DNA of 64,000 nt from Tibeticola sediminis (GCF_003843835.1 NZ_RKQL01000002.1:124001-188000); one strand, 5' to 3'. Shown: positions 46,259-56,954, counted from the first letter of the stretch. Notes: a model not told the origin generated them from the sequence alone. Numbers and translations are program-made.

Positions 46259-46274
46259 CTGTATTTTTAGCCAG
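46259..46274. promoter_or_regulatory. LexA box 2
   Basis: CTG-TATTTTTAGC-CAG, a second CTG-N10-CAG site 19 bp from the first. It ends 12 bp before the start codon of the divergent asparaginase gene, so that gene may also respond to DNA damage. Confidence 0.85.
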
Positions 46275-46285
46275 TTTTTTCCATC

Positions 46286-47937
<1,652 letters not shown>

Positions 47938-48048
47938 TTACCTCGAGTCAATGGAAAACTTAGGGTCGATTTCTGTTCGGGCGCGGGCTTCGCGGCCAGG
48001 CGCACCCAAGGCTCGAATCGAGAATAGCACGCGTGGCTGCAGGGTCTC

Positions 48049-48882
48049 TTACAAGCGCGAAGCAGCGCGTTCGAGCGCCAGGTGCACCCGTGCACGTTCG
48101 AGATCTTCCGGGGTATCGACGCCGGCGGGTGGAGCCGAGTCGGTGCGGTACACCGCGATCGTCTCACCGTGCCACAGTGCGCGGAGCTGCTCCAAGGCCT
48201 CGACCTGCTCGATCGGTGCGACCGCAAGTTTCGGGAACGCGGTCAGAAACGCCACCCGGTACGCGTAGAGCCCGATGTGGCGCAGCGCGCTCGTGCCGGG
48301 CAGTTCCCGCACGCCGCTGCTGTAGCGGTCCCGGTCCCAGGGGATGGGGGCCCGGCTGAAATACAGCGCGCGATCATGCCGGTCGGTCACGACTTTGACG
48401 ACGTTCGGGTTCGTGTAGGCTTCGACATCGTCAATGGGGCAGGCAACCGTGGCCATGCGCGCGCTGGGGTGGCGAGCCAGGCATTCGGCGACGGCGTCGA
48501 GCAAACGGGGCTCGATCAGGGGCTCATCGCCCTGGACGTTGACGACGATTTCTTCGCTCGCGAGCCCCAGTCGTTGGGCAGCTTCGGCCAGTCGGTCCGT
48601 ACCACTTGGATGGTCGGGCTCGGTCAGCAGACATTCGATGCCGTGGCGCGCGCAGGCTTCGGCGATGGCGGGGTCGTCAGCCGCGACCACGCACCGCCGC
48701 GCATGACTTTTGAGCGCCTGTTGAGCGACCCGAACCACCATGGGCAGGCCCGCCAGGTCGGCAAGCGGCTTGCCCGGCAGGCGACTCGAACGCATCCGGG
48801 CCGGGATGAGGACGATGAAACCGGCAGAAGTGGGCGCAGCGCCCGGGTCCATTGCGTTCATGTCGGAGGCCATGCCGGTCAT
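48049..48882 (-). CDS. kdsB: 3-Deoxy-manno-octulosonate cytidylyltransferase
   Basis: Activates KDO as CMP-KDO for lipopolysaccharide inner core. Motifs: [39 protein letters not shown] and the C-terminal [14 protein letters not shown]. The 277-residue length includes about 20 extra N-terminal residues ([14 protein letters not shown]); a later start is possible, but the ATG at 48882 overlaps the upstream stop in ATGA form. Confidence 0.96.
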   Translation of the reverse strand: MTGMASDMNAMDPGAAPTSAGFIVLIPARMRSSRLPGKPLADLAGLPMVVRVAQQALKSHARRCVVAADDPAIAEACARHGIECLLTEPDHPSGTDRLAEAAQRLGLASEEIVVNVQGDEPLIEPRLLDAVAECLARHPSARMATVACPIDDVEAYTNPNVVKVVTDRHDRALYFSRAPIPWDRDRYSSGVRELPGTSALRHIGLYAYRVAFLTAFPKLAVAPIEQVEALEQLRALWHGETIAVYRTDSAPPAGVDTPEDLERARVHLALERAASRL

Positions 48883-49085
48883 ACCTGGGGCGTTCGCGGC
48901 GGGAGCGCGGCGATTTCCTCTTCGCTGACGACGCGGGCTTCGGATTCGAGCATGACCGCGATGCCATCGCGAATCGGATAGGCCAGACGAGCACTGCGGG
49001 AGAGCAGCTCGTTGCGTTCGCGCAGATAGTCCAACGGCCCTTTGGTGACTGGGCAGACCAGGAGTTCAAGTAGGCGGGGATCCAT
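48879..49085 (-). CDS. Trm112 family protein (YcaR-like)
   Basis: A 68-residue protein with the Trm112/YcaR pattern [18 protein letters not shown] and [18 protein letters not shown]. In bacteria it is usually encoded between lpxK and kdsB, as here. Only one Cys of the usual zinc motif is present. Its start lies 20 bp inside the end of lpxK, and its stop overlaps kdsB by 4 bp, so all three are coupled. Confidence 0.9.
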   Translation of the reverse strand: MDPRLLELLVCPVTKGPLDYLRERNELLSRSARLAYPIRDGIAVMLESEARVVSEEEIAALPPRTPQV

Positions 49086-50163
49086 GGGCTCGATCATAGT
49101 GAGATTGGGCATGGTGCGGAGCCGTCGCCAGGGCTCGGTCGATGGCAGCGAAGAAGGCCTCGGGCAGTTCGACTTCGAGCGCCACTGCCCAGGCCTCGGG
49201 CCGCCAGCACCACAGTTTCACAGCGTCTTTTTCGGTACAAATAATCTCTTTGCCAGCCAAAAATGGCGCAAGGTTGCTACCGAAATCATAGTGGTCGGGG
49301 AAGGCGTGGCACTCCGCGAGCGTGAGCCCTTGCGCACGCAGGGCCTCGAAAAAGCGCTCGGGGTGGGCAATCCCCGCGACGGCGACGAGCGGCTGGGTGC
49401 GCAAGGCGGCGAGGGGGCGCCGTTGGCCCTCGGCGTTGACGGCCGTGTCGGAGAGGCGGCGGTGGACGGGCACGCTTTGCTCCAGCGGGGGAAGATTCAG
49501 ACCCGGGGGGCCGACGATGAGCATGGGCACGTCACTTGTGGGGCGCGGCCAGGGTTCGCGCAGAGGCCCAGCCGGGAGCAGGCGTCCATTGCCCAAGCCC
49601 CCGGCATCGAAGACGCAGATCTCGAGGTCGCGGCGCAGCCGCAGGTGTTGGAGCCCGTCGTCCGAGACGATCACCTCGGTCTGCGGGTATTTTTGCCGCA
49701 GCGCTTGCGCCGCAGCCAGCCGATCGGCGCCGACGAAGACCGGCAGACCCGTGCGCCGGTGCAGCAGCAAGGGCTCGTCACCCACCTGTCTCGCGTCGCT
49801 GGTGGCGGTGACTTCCTCGACCTGAATCCCGCGCCGACCGTAGCCTCTGGAGATGAGCCCGACGGAGTAGCCTTTTCGTCGGAGATATTCGACCACGGCT
49901 AGGGTCAGGGGTGTTTTCCCCGCGCCTCCGGCGACGACATTGCCGACGACGAGCACCTTCCCGCCCGGGTGCGCGCTGGGCAGCCAGGCGCGGTCGTAGG
50001 CCCAGCGACGGATCCGCCACAGAGCCCCGTAGAGCGCCGACAGCGGCAGCAGCGCGAGCAGGCACAGCCGCTGGCCGCGCCAGGCGGCTTCGATGCAGGA
50101 TCGCCAGCGCGCGCGTGCGTGGTTCATGGGACGCGGCGACGCCGTTGGGCGCTCGCCCCTCAC
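49066..50163 (-). CDS. lpxK: Tetraacyldisaccharide 4'-kinase
   Basis: Phosphorylates the lipid A precursor at the inner membrane. The P-loop is [16 protein letters not shown]; other family features are [21 protein letters not shown] and [17 protein letters not shown]. An N-terminal hydrophobic helix ([17 protein letters not shown]) anchors it. The GTG at 50163 overlaps the exbD stop in GTGA form and is used here (365 residues). An ATG 12 codons later, at 50127, is the alternative. Confidence 0.94.
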   Translation of the reverse strand: MRGERPTASPRPMNHARARWRSCIEAAWRGQRLCLLALLPLSALYGALWRIRRWAYDRAWLPSAHPGGKVLVVGNVVAGGAGKTPLTLAVVEYLRRKGYSVGLISRGYGRRGIQVEEVTATSDARQVGDEPLLLHRRTGLPVFVGADRLAAAQALRQKYPQTEVIVSDDGLQHLRLRRDLEICVFDAGGLGNGRLLPAGPLREPWPRPTSDVPMLIVGPPGLNLPPLEQSVPVHRRLSDTAVNAEGQRRPLAALRTQPLVAVAGIAHPERFFEALRAQGLTLAECHAFPDHYDFGSNLAPFLAGKEIICTEKDAVKLWCWRPEAWAVALEVELPEAFFAAIDRALATAPHHAQSHYDRAHGSPPT

Positions 50164-50594
50164 TCGTCGTTCGAGGCGCGCGCCGCCGATTGAGTCGCAA
50201 AGGTCAGCCGCGGCAGGCCGGCGCGACGCGCTGCTTCCATGACCGTGACGACGCTCTGGTGCGCAGCGCGTGCGTCTGCGCTGATGATGACGACCGCATC
50301 GGGGCCGATCTGCGCTGCCGCCTCCGCCAGGGCCGCGCCGACCGCATCGACGTTGCGGCCGGTCACGGCGCGTTGATTGACCTGGATGCGTCCGTCGGCC
50401 GCAACCGCGACCACGATCTCCTTGGGGTAGTCGCGCTGGGCGGAGGCGTCGGCCACGGGCAGTTGCAATTGCAGTTCGGTGAACTTGCTGTAGGTCGTCG
50501 TCAGCATCAAGAAGATGAGGATGACGAGCAGGACGTCGATGAACGGGATCAGGTTGATCTCGGGCTCGTCGCGGTGCCGTGGGCGAAAGTTCAT
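50160..50594 (-). CDS. exbD: ExbD/TolR-type biopolymer transport protein
   Basis: Partner of ExbB in a proton-driven energy-transfer complex. The 144-residue protein has one membrane helix (INLIPFIDVLLVILIFLML, residues 12-34) with the functional Asp, then a periplasmic domain. The gene lies 4 bp after exbB and overlaps lpxK. This exbB-exbD-lpxK arrangement is usual in Burkholderiales; which TonB-like partner is served is unknown. Confidence 0.93.
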   Translation of the reverse strand: MNFRPRHRDEPEINLIPFIDVLLVILIFLMLTTTYSKFTELQLQLPVADASAQRDYPKEIVVAVAADGRIQVNQRAVTGRNVDAVGAALAEAAAQIGPDAVVIISADARAAHQSVVTVMEAARRAGLPRLTFATQSAARASNDE

Positions 50595-50598
50595 GGCT

Positions 50599-51243
50599 TC
50601 AACGCCGCCGCAAGGCGTCCAAGTGTCGAACGAAGCGGTCGGCGGCCACTTCGAGCGTCAGCAGGTATTCATCGACCCGGGCGCGGAAATAGCGCCAGAG
50701 AATCAGCGAGGGGATCGCGACGATCAGGCCAAAAGCCGTGTTGTAGAGCGCGACCGAGATGCCGTGCGCGAGCTGCAGCGGATTCGTCGCCCCGGCCACT
50801 GCGCCGGTGCCCTGCGAGCCGAAAATCTCGATCATCCCGATCACCGTCCCCAGCAGCCCGAGCAGAGGCGCGGCCGAGGCGATGGTCGCCAGGGCACTCA
50901 GGTAACGCTCGAGCCGGTGGGCGACGACGCGCCCCGTGACCTCGGCGGCGGCATGGAGGTCTTCCAAGCTCATTTGGGGGTTGGCCCGCCAGGCGCGCAG
51001 CGGCCCCGCCAGAACCTCGCCCAAAGCGGAGCTTTTTTCGAGTTGCTCGACCACCTCCGGCGTCGGTGGCCCGTTTCGGGTCACGGCGATCGCCTCGTCC
51101 AGTAGCGTTGCCGGCGCCACTTTGACGGCACGAAGGCTGACCGCCCGCTCGATCGCAATGGCCAGCGCCAGCACCGAGCAGAGCACCAGCGGCCAAATCG
51201 GCCAACCTGCGGCTTGTATGATCGACAGCAAATCTCCCTCCAA
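50599..51243 (-). CDS. exbB: ExbB/TolQ/MotA-type proton channel protein
   Basis: A 214-residue membrane protein with three helices: about residues 13-35, 105-130 (ASAAPLLGLLGTVIGMIEIF) and 150-178 (GISVALYNTAFGLIVAIPSL). These carry the MotA/TolQ/ExbB signature. First gene of the envelope block running exbB-exbD-lpxK-trm112-kdsB-adk on the minus strand. Confidence 0.93.
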   Translation of the reverse strand: MEGDLLSIIQAAGWPIWPLVLCSVLALAIAIERAVSLRAVKVAPATLLDEAIAVTRNGPPTPEVVEQLEKSSALGEVLAGPLRAWRANPQMSLEDLHAAAEVTGRVVAHRLERYLSALATIASAAPLLGLLGTVIGMIEIFGSQGTGAVAGATNPLQLAHGISVALYNTAFGLIVAIPSLILWRYFRARVDEYLLTLEVAADRFVRHLDALRRR

Positions 51244-51345
51244 CGTGAAAGCGCGGCGCTATGGAAGCGGCCCCGGCGATTATGGCTCAGCCCATGGTCG
51301 GCCGTGTTCAGGAAGACCCCAGAGCCGAGGCGGTGCGCGCTCAGT

Positions 51346-51500
51346 GGCTGAGAGGGAATTGGGCGTGCCCGAAGGGGCGCCCCAAAACGCGCCCGAGTAG
51401 GCGCAAAGCACAGCCGTAGCTCGGGCTACGGCGCGCATTTGCAACGCCCTCTGGCGTGTTTTTGGGTGTCAAAGCGGGCATGACCAATTCCCTCTCAGCC
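51346..51500 (+). mobile_element. MITE-like element, GGCTGAGAGGG family (T3)
   Basis: A 155-bp unit with 17-bp perfect terminal inverted repeats (GGCTGAGAGGGAATTGG). A second pair of arms inside (GGCGCCCCAAAACGCGCC against the complement of GGCGTGTTTTTGGGTGTC) surrounds the 48-nt cassette at 51399-51446. No clear flanking duplication is seen; imperfect symmetry goes a few bases past both ends. It lies between the divergent exbB and xseA genes. Confidence 0.75.
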
Positions 51501-51769
51501 TCTCAGGGAACGTCGGCGCTCCGATGCGGGCGATTTCTGGCTTGTGGATAACTTTGTGGGAAACCCGCTGAACAAGGCTTTGACTTTTGGCGCAAACCGT
51601 GGCACTGCGCTCGATTTCCCCTTTCTTCGCTCCATTGAACTAGATAAAACAATGACTTACGGATGCCCTGTGTCTGCCCTCCGGGTGAGCGCGTCATCCG
51701 CCTCGCAGTGGCTGCGCTGTGGACGACTTTGGGTCTCGGGCCGGCGCAAAATGGACATGGGGTGCTCCC
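51501..51769. other. Intergenic region before xseA
   Basis: About 270 bp between element T3 and xseA. It holds one perfect DnaA box, a stretch GCTGAACAAGG (near 51564) followed by GGCGCAAACC (near 51586), which may be traces of a G-type element, and an AT-richer stretch near 51630-51660 that could contain the xseA promoter. Short open frames here lack ribosome-binding sites. Confidence 0.35.
51543..51551 (+). promoter_or_regulatory. Single DnaA box
   Basis: TGTGGATAA, the complement of the consensus DnaA site TTATCCACA, followed after 3 bp by TGTGGGAA. Isolated; no AT-rich unwinding region or cluster of boxes, so not an origin. Confidence 0.45.
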
Positions 51770-53080
51770 ATGATTGAAGCGGACGGGGCAACGGTCGGGT
51801 CGGCGTGGGTCTGGGATGTCGCGGGCTTGTGCCGCGCAGCTGCCGATGCCTTGGCTGCGCGCTTCAATCCGGTTCGAGTTCGCGGAGAAATCAGTGGCTT
51901 CACGCGGGCATCGAGTGGGCACTGCTATTTTTCCTTGAAGGACGCCGAGGCCCAGATTCGCTGCGCCCTGTTTCGCCGGCATGCGGCGGCCTTGAGCTTT
52001 GCGCCGCGCGATGGCGATTCGGTCGAGGTCTATGGCCGTCTGGGCGTTTACGAGGCGCGTGGCGACCTGCAACTCATCGTTGAAGACATCCGACGCGCCG
52101 GGCAAGGGGCGCTCTTCGAACAATTTTTGCGGCTTAGGGCCCGGCTCGAGGCCGAAGGCCTGTTCGATGCCGCCCGCAAGCGCGTCGTGCCGCCGTGGCC
52201 GCGCGGCGTCGGTCTCGTGACTTCACCGGGCGCCGCCGCCCTGCATGATGTCGTCACCACCTTGAGACGCCGCGTTCCGCACGTTCCGGTCTTGTTCTCG
52301 CCGGCTTCGGTTCAAGGCGCGCAAGCCGCACCTGAGCTCATGGCGGCGCTGGAGCGGCTTTATGCGCACATCGGCCAAAAGGGGCAGCCGCCGATCGATC
52401 TCATTTTGCTGGTGCGGGGGGGTGGCTCGCTCGAGGATCTATGGGCCTTCAACGACGAACAACTGGCGCGGACGCTGGCCCGCAGTCCGGTGCCGGTGAT
52501 TTCCGGCGTCGGCCACGAGACCGATTTCACGATCGCCGACTTCGTCGCCGATGTCCGAGCCCCGACGCCGACCGCCGCAGCCGAGTGGGTCGCTCCGCCC
52601 AGGGAGCAATGGATGAATGCGCTGCAAGCGCTGCAGCAGCGGATCGAACAGGCCGTCTTCAGACACCTCGACGTGCACGCGCAACGCTTGGATCTGTTGA
52701 CCGCTCGGCTCGGCCGTCCCTCGGGACGCGTGGTCCGCGAGCAGCAGCGCTTGCAGGCGCTGGCGCAGCGGCTGCGATTTGGGTTGATGCGGGCCGTCGA
52801 GCGACGTGCCCTGCGGCTTGAAGCCCTCGACCGCGCTCTGCCCACAGCGGCGGCACGTGCGCTCCAGCAGGAATCCGAGCGATTGCACCGCCTGAAGTTG
52901 CGTCTGCAGGCCATCGATCCGCGCGCCGTGCTGGCCCGTGGCTACGCATTGCTCAGTGATCCCGTGGATCCCGACCGGGTCTACACCCGGGTCGCCGACC
53001 TGCAGCCGGGCCAGAAGGTTCGCGCGCAGCTGGCCGACGGGGCCGCGGACATGACCGTGAGCGCACGCGTGGCTTCCTGA
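51770..53080 (+). CDS. xseA: Exodeoxyribonuclease VII large subunit
   Basis: Degrades single-stranded DNA with XseB. Of 436 residues, the N-terminal OB fold is seen in VRGEISGFTRASSGHCYFSLKD, the catalytic domain in GLVTSPGAAALHDV and LVRGGGSLEDLWAFNDE, then PVISGVGHETDFTIADFVAD. A long coiled coil ends in GYALLSDP-like and VRAQLADGAADM. The ATG at 51770 gives a normal-length N-terminus. No xseB is nearby. Confidence 0.95.
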   Translation: MIEADGATVGSAWVWDVAGLCRAAADALAARFNPVRVRGEISGFTRASSGHCYFSLKDAEAQIRCALFRRHAAALSFAPRDGDSVEVYGRLGVYEARGDLQLIVEDIRRAGQGALFEQFLRLRARLEAEGLFDAARKRVVPPWPRGVGLVTSPGAAALHDVVTTLRRRVPHVPVLFSPASVQGAQAAPELMAALERLYAHIGQKGQPPIDLILLVRGGGSLEDLWAFNDEQLARTLARSPVPVISGVGHETDFTIADFVADVRAPTPTAAAEWVAPPREQWMNALQALQQRIEQAVFRHLDVHAQRLDLLTARLGRPSGRVVREQQRLQALAQRLRFGLMRAVERRALRLEALDRALPTAAARALQQESERLHRLKLRLQAIDPRAVLARGYALLSDPVDPDRVYTRVADLQPGQKVRAQLADGAADMTVSARVAS

Positions 53081-53128
53081 ATTCCTACAATCAGCCTCGC
53101 GACTTTTCTTCACATCATTGGAGGTTCC

Positions 53129-53722
53129 ATGGAACATGTACTGCCACCCCTGCCATTTCCCAAGAATTCGCTGGCCCCGTACTACAGCGAGGAAACGCTC
53201 GACTACCACCACGGCAAGCACCACAACGCCTACGTGGTGAATCTGAACAACCTGCAAAAGGGCACGGAATTCGAGAACAAATCGCTGGAGGAAATCGTCA
53301 AGACCGCGCCGCCGGGAGGCATCTACAACAATGCCGCTCAGGTTTGGAACCACACGTTCTTCTGGAACTGCATGAAGCCCAATGGCGGTGGCGAGCCGCA
53401 AGGCGCGCTGGCCGAGGCGATCCGCGCCAAGTGGGGCAGCTATGCGGCCTTCAAGGAGGCGTTCGTCAAGTCTGCCGTCGCCAATTTCGGTTCGGGTTGG
53501 ACGTGGCTGGTGAAAAAGCCCGACGGCACCGTGGACATCGTGAACATGGGGCCAGCGGGCACGCCCCTGACCACGCCGGACAAGCCCTTGTTGACCGTCG
53601 ACGTGTGGGAGCACGCGTATTACATCGACTACCGCAACCTGCGGCAGAAGTTCGTCGAGACCTTCTTCGACCACTTGGTGAATTGGTCGTTCGCCGAGGC
53701 GAACTTCAACGCCGCGGCGTAA
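53129..53722 (+). CDS. sodB: Superoxide dismutase, iron type
   Basis: Converts superoxide to hydrogen peroxide and oxygen in the cytoplasm. The 197-residue protein keeps the four metal ligands: His in YHHGKHHNAYV, His in VWNHTFFW, and Asp and His in DVWEHAYYIDY. The residues AAQVWNHTFFWNCM and FGSGWTWLV fit the Fe class. A TTGGAGG site precedes the ATG, and a strong terminator follows. Confidence 0.96.
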   Translation: MEHVLPPLPFPKNSLAPYYSEETLDYHHGKHHNAYVVNLNNLQKGTEFENKSLEEIVKTAPPGGIYNNAAQVWNHTFFWNCMKPNGGGEPQGALAEAIRAKWGSYAAFKEAFVKSAVANFGSGWTWLVKKPDGTVDIVNMGPAGTPLTTPDKPLLTVDVWEHAYYIDYRNLRQKFVETFFDHLVNWSFAEANFNAAA

Positions 53723-53762
53723 AGGGCGGTTTTACGGGGGCGAGCCCCTGTCGCTTCCATGG

Positions 53763-53791
53763 AAGCCGGCCTTTTGGGGCCGGCTTTTTTC
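53763..53791 (+). terminator. Rho-independent terminator after sodB
   Basis: A 9-bp GC-rich stem AAGCCGGCC with GGCCGGCTT, a 5-base loop and a T run, 40 bp after the sodB stop. Confidence 0.9.
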
Positions 53792-53916
53792 TCGCCCGGA
53801 TCGGATGATGGGGTTCCCTAGGCGGCGGTTCTGCCCAATACGGGCAGCGTTTCCTCGGCTCAAACGGCCCTGCTCACCAGCGCTCGCCCCGGCGAGCGAG
53901 CGGTCAGCCGCCCTCC

Positions 53917-54402
53917 TCATTGCTCGAAGGGCACGCCCCGCAGGCGTTGACCGGCAGAGATGCCGTGCTTCGCAAACCAGCCCCGATGCATTTCGAGCAC
54001 AAAGCGAACCGGCCGAGCCGAGCAGTGGGTTTGCGTCGACATCGGCTGCATGTCGGCCAGGTTCACGATGGTTCCATCATCGGCAACGAACGCGGCCGTC
54101 AAGGGCAGAGGCGTGTTTTTCATCCAGAAGCATTGAACCCCCGGCTGCTCGAACACGAACAGCATTCCCTCCGACGGTGCCAAATCGCGGCGATTCATCA
54201 GCCCGATGCGCCGCTGCTCCTCGGTCAGGGCGACCTGCGCATCGATGATGTGGATGCCCGCCGTCAGACGCACCCGCGGAAGGTCCCGCTGCGGGCCTTC
54301 GGCTGACATCGAGCTTTGCGCGCGGATCGAAAAGGGCGCCAGCAGGGCGACGGCGAGCGCCGCGAGGCCAACGAGTCGCATCCTTGGCCCGCGGCGCGTC
54401 AT
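53917..54402 (-). CDS. Exported DUF192 family protein
   Basis: A 161-residue protein with a signal peptide (LVGLAALAVALLAPF, ending RAQS) and a DUF192 domain: VALTEEQRRIGLMNRRDLAPSEGMLF, FWMKNTPLPLTAAFV and the C-terminal HGISAGQRLRG. Function of the family is not known. The ATG at 54402 is used; Met at 54381 is possible. It begins 7 bp after the stop of the Lys/Ala/His-rich protein gene. Confidence 0.85.
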   Translation of the reverse strand: MTRRGPRMRLVGLAALAVALLAPFSIRAQSSMSAEGPQRDLPRVRLTAGIHIIDAQVALTEEQRRIGLMNRRDLAPSEGMLFVFEQPGVQCFWMKNTPLPLTAAFVADDGTIVNLADMQPMSTQTHCSARPVRFVLEMHRGWFAKHGISAGQRLRGVPFEQ

Positions 54403-54409
54403 CGTCCGT

Positions 54410-54697
54410 TCAGTAGGTGGCTGCACGTTTGGCCTTGTGCGCCTTCTTGGCCTTGTGGCTCTTGCTCGCTTTATGGGCCTTGCGAGCCTTGTGAGCTTTC
54501 GCTGCCTTCGGTGCGCGGTGTTCGGGGGCTGCTGTCATCGGCGTTCCGGCCGCCGGGCCAGGAGTCACCGCAGGCGCTGCAGGGGTGGCAGGAACCGCTG
54601 GCGTTGCAGGCGTGGCCGGAGCGGGAGCGGCCGCTTGAGCGAATGCGCCGGCGGCGAACAGGGTTGCAAGCAGGGCGGAGGTGAGCTTCGTTTTCAT
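54410..54697 (-). CDS. Small exported protein with Lys-Ala-His repeats
   Basis: A 95-residue protein with signal peptide MKTKLTSALLATLFAAGAFA. An Ala/Pro/Thr-rich middle (residues about 20-55) is followed by a strongly basic tail of irregular KAHKA-type repeats. After export it would be small, disordered and highly positive, suited to binding anionic surface polymers, nucleic acid or metal; none of this is shown. Ends 7 bp before the DUF192 start. Confidence 0.7.
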   Translation of the reverse strand: MKTKLTSALLATLFAAGAFAQAAAPAPATPATPAVPATPAAPAVTPGPAAGTPMTAAPEHRAPKAAKAHKARKAHKASKSHKAKKAHKAKRAATY

Positions 54698-54969
54698 TGG
54701 TTTGTCTCGTATGGGTGGAAGAACGCACCGCGCGATCATGCTGGTGGACAACAGGGAACTGCTGCCGTGTGCTGCACGGGACCTGGGTCCGCGGTCAGCT
54801 TTAGCGCGTCGGAGTCGGCACCCTCCATTTATAACGGATCGGCGGTTGAGCCGTGCGTCCGCTCCCTGTCAGGTGGGGGTGGATAGAATAGAGAAGGCAC
54901 TCAAAAAGTGTCGTCGACCCCAAGCTGATTCGTCGCTTCATGCGAACAGCTCAACCCTTGGAGACCGTC

Positions 54970-56223
54970 ATGTACCAACACATCCAAATCCCCGCCGCCG
55001 GAACAAAAATCACCGTCAACCCCGACTTCTCGCTCAATGTCCCGGACGAGCCCATCATCCCCTACATCGAGGGCGACGGAACGGGCGTGGACATTACGCC
55101 GGTGATGATCCGGGTCGTGGACGCGGCGGTTGCCAAGTCCTATGGCGGCAAGCGCAAGATCCACTGGATGGAGGTCTACGCCGGCGAGAAGTCGACCCGC
55201 GTCTACGGGCCTGATGTTTGGCTGCCCGAAGAAACGCTGCATGCGCTGCGCGAGTACGTCGTGTCCATCAAGGGCCCGCTGACCACGCCCGTGGGGGGGG
55301 GGATCCGCTCGCTCAACGTTGCGCTGCGTCAGGAACTCGACCTCTACGTCTGCCTGCGGCCGGTTCAGTATTTCAAAGGCGTGCCTTCGCCGGTCAAGGA
55401 GCCGGAGAAGACCAATATGGTGATCTTCCGCGAAAACGCCGAGGATATTTACGCCGGGATCGAGTTCGAAGCGAAGTCGGCCAAGGCGCAAAAGCTCATC
55501 AAAATCCTACAAGAAGAGTTTGGCGTCACCAAAATCCGCTTCCCCGAAACCTCGGCGATCGGCGTCAAGCCGGTTTCGATCGAGGGCACCGAGCGGCTGG
55601 TTCGCAAGGCGATCCAATACGCCATCGACAACGACAAGCCCAGCGTGACCCTGGTGCACAAGGGTAACATCATGAAGTTCACGGAAGGGGGCTTCCGCGA
55701 CTGGGGCTACGCGCTGGCTCGGCGTGAGTTCGGCGCCCAGCCGATCGACGGCGGTCCATGGTGCCAGTTCAAGAACCCGAAAACGGGGCGCGAAATCATC
55801 ATCAAGGACGTGATTGCCGATGCTTTCCTGCAGCAGATCTTGCTGCGTCCGGCCGAGTACTCGGTGATTGCTACGCTCAACCTCAACGGCGACTACATTT
55901 CCGATGCTCTGGCGGCGCAGGTCGGCGGCATCGGCATCGCGCCCGGCGCCAATTTGTCCGATTCGGTCGCTTGTTTCGAGGCCACACACGGCACGGCGCC
56001 CAAATACGCGGGCAAGGACTACGTGAACCCGGGCTCGGAGATTCTGTCGGCCGAAATGATGTTGCGCCACATGGGCTGGACCGAAGCGGCCGATCTCATC
56101 ATCAGCTCGATGCAAAAGGCCATTTTGAGCAAAAAGGTGACCTACGACTTCGCTCGTCTCATGGAGGGGGCGACCCAGGTCAGCTGCTCGGGCTTCGGGC
56201 AGGTGATGATCGACCACATGTAA
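54970..56223 (+). CDS. icd: Isocitrate dehydrogenase (NADP)
   Basis: Oxidises isocitrate to 2-oxoglutarate in the citric acid cycle. At 417 residues it matches E. coli Icd. The substrate site is [18 protein letters not shown] with the phosphorylatable Ser, then [15 protein letters not shown]. The coenzyme site [19 protein letters not shown] has the Lys-Tyr pair of the NADP type. The ATG at 54970 fits the family start. The stop TAA adjoins element G3. Confidence 0.96.
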   Translation: MYQHIQIPAAGTKITVNPDFSLNVPDEPIIPYIEGDGTGVDITPVMIRVVDAAVAKSYGGKRKIHWMEVYAGEKSTRVYGPDVWLPEETLHALREYVVSIKGPLTTPVGGGIRSLNVALRQELDLYVCLRPVQYFKGVPSPVKEPEKTNMVIFRENAEDIYAGIEFEAKSAKAQKLIKILQEEFGVTKIRFPETSAIGVKPVSIEGTERLVRKAIQYAIDNDKPSVTLVHKGNIMKFTEGGFRDWGYALARREFGAQPIDGGPWCQFKNPKTGREIIIKDVIADAFLQQILLRPAEYSVIATLNLNGDYISDALAAQVGGIGIAPGANLSDSVACFEATHGTAPKYAGKDYVNPGSEILSAEMMLRHMGWTEAADLIISSMQKAILSKKVTYDFARLMEGATQVSCSGFGQVMIDHM

Positions 56224-56224
56224 A

Positions 56225-56283
56225 GGTAACGCTGAAGCAGTTCCCGCGATGCGCGACGCGCGTGGGGCTTGCCCAGCGTTGCC
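56225..56283 (+). mobile_element. Short GGYAACGCTGAA-family element, internally deleted (G3)
   Basis: A 59-bp remnant made only of the two outer arms: GGTAACGCTGAAGCAGTTCC on the left and the complement of GGCAACGCTGGGCAAGC on the right. Compared with G1, everything between the two GATG sequences is missing, including the cassette. GTAA is found on the right side directly and on the left one base away, where it contains the icd stop. It may end transcription as a hairpin. Confidence 0.75.
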
Positions 56284-56410
56284 GTAAGGCTCGGCGAGCA
56301 CGCCGCATCGCGTCCGCACATCGCTGTCGGCGCAGGCGTTCGGGCTTCTCTTGCAGTGCCGTCTCATCGAAAGCCCCCCGGTCCTGACTCCGTGGGGCAA
56401 GCAGTCCGTC

Positions 56411-56436
56411 AGCCCGGAGTTCCCGGGCTATTTTTT
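56411..56436 (+). terminator. Rho-independent terminator between icd and clpS
   Basis: Stem AGCCCGG with CCGGGCT, a 5-base loop, then ATTTTTT. It lies 188 bp past the icd stop and 62 bp before clpS. The distance suggests either a long icd 3' end or a separate small transcript between 56284 and 56436. Confidence 0.8.
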
Positions 56437-56498
56437 GCCGTGCCTGGGGAATATCAGCCCAGGTTCGCAGGGCTTGGATCAGTCGATAGAATGAATCC

Positions 56499-56858
56499 AT
56501 GCCTATGAATTCGCCCTCTGGTCCTATGCTGCCATCAGGTCCTCTGCACGATGACGGGCAGGGGGCTTCACTGGTCGTTGAGCGGCAGCGGCAGCGGGTC
56601 CAGCCGCCGCGCCTGTACCGTGTGCTGATGCTCAACGACGACTACACGCCGATGGAGTTCGTGGTCGAAGTCCTGCAGCATTTTTTTGGCAAAGACCGCG
56701 AGACAGCGACCCAAATCATGCTCAAAATCCACTTGGAGGGTAAAGGCATTTGTGGCGTCTACAGTCGGGATGTGGCTGAGACGAAGGTGCAGCAGGTGAT
56801 GGATGCGGCGCAGCAGGCGGGGCATCCGTTGCAGTGTGTGGCGGAACCGGCGGATTGA
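56499..56858 (+). CDS. clpS: ATP-dependent Clp protease adaptor ClpS
   Basis: Binds ClpA and delivers N-end-rule substrates. Of 119 residues, the first 35 are flexible, then [22 protein letters not shown] with the Asp residues that grip the substrate N-terminus, and the ClpA-contact region [23 protein letters not shown]. It lies 96 bp before clpA. Confidence 0.95.
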   Translation: MPMNSPSGPMLPSGPLHDDGQGASLVVERQRQRVQPPRLYRVLMLNDDYTPMEFVVEVLQHFFGKDRETATQIMLKIHLEGKGICGVYSRDVAETKVQQVMDAAQQAGHPLQCVAEPAD

Positions 56859-56954
56859 AGAGCGGGGAACCTGCCCGATCTATGGGGATCAACAGGAACA
56901 TCTGCCAGCAATGGACGGGTTTAGGCGGTTAGGCAGTTAGCAAAAGGAAGCACC

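Noticed and set aside
51557-51640. GCTGAACAAGG followed by GGCGCAAACC, resembling a G-type end and the start of the cassette
   Set aside because: No opposite end, no second arm of the cassette and no flanking NTAA repeat. It could be a remnant, but the match is too short to call.
56180-56500. Minus-strand open frame beginning [14 protein letters not shown]
   Set aside because: It runs through element G3 and into icd on the other strand, has an Arg-rich composition typical of antisense frames, no ribosome-binding site of note, and crosses a terminator.
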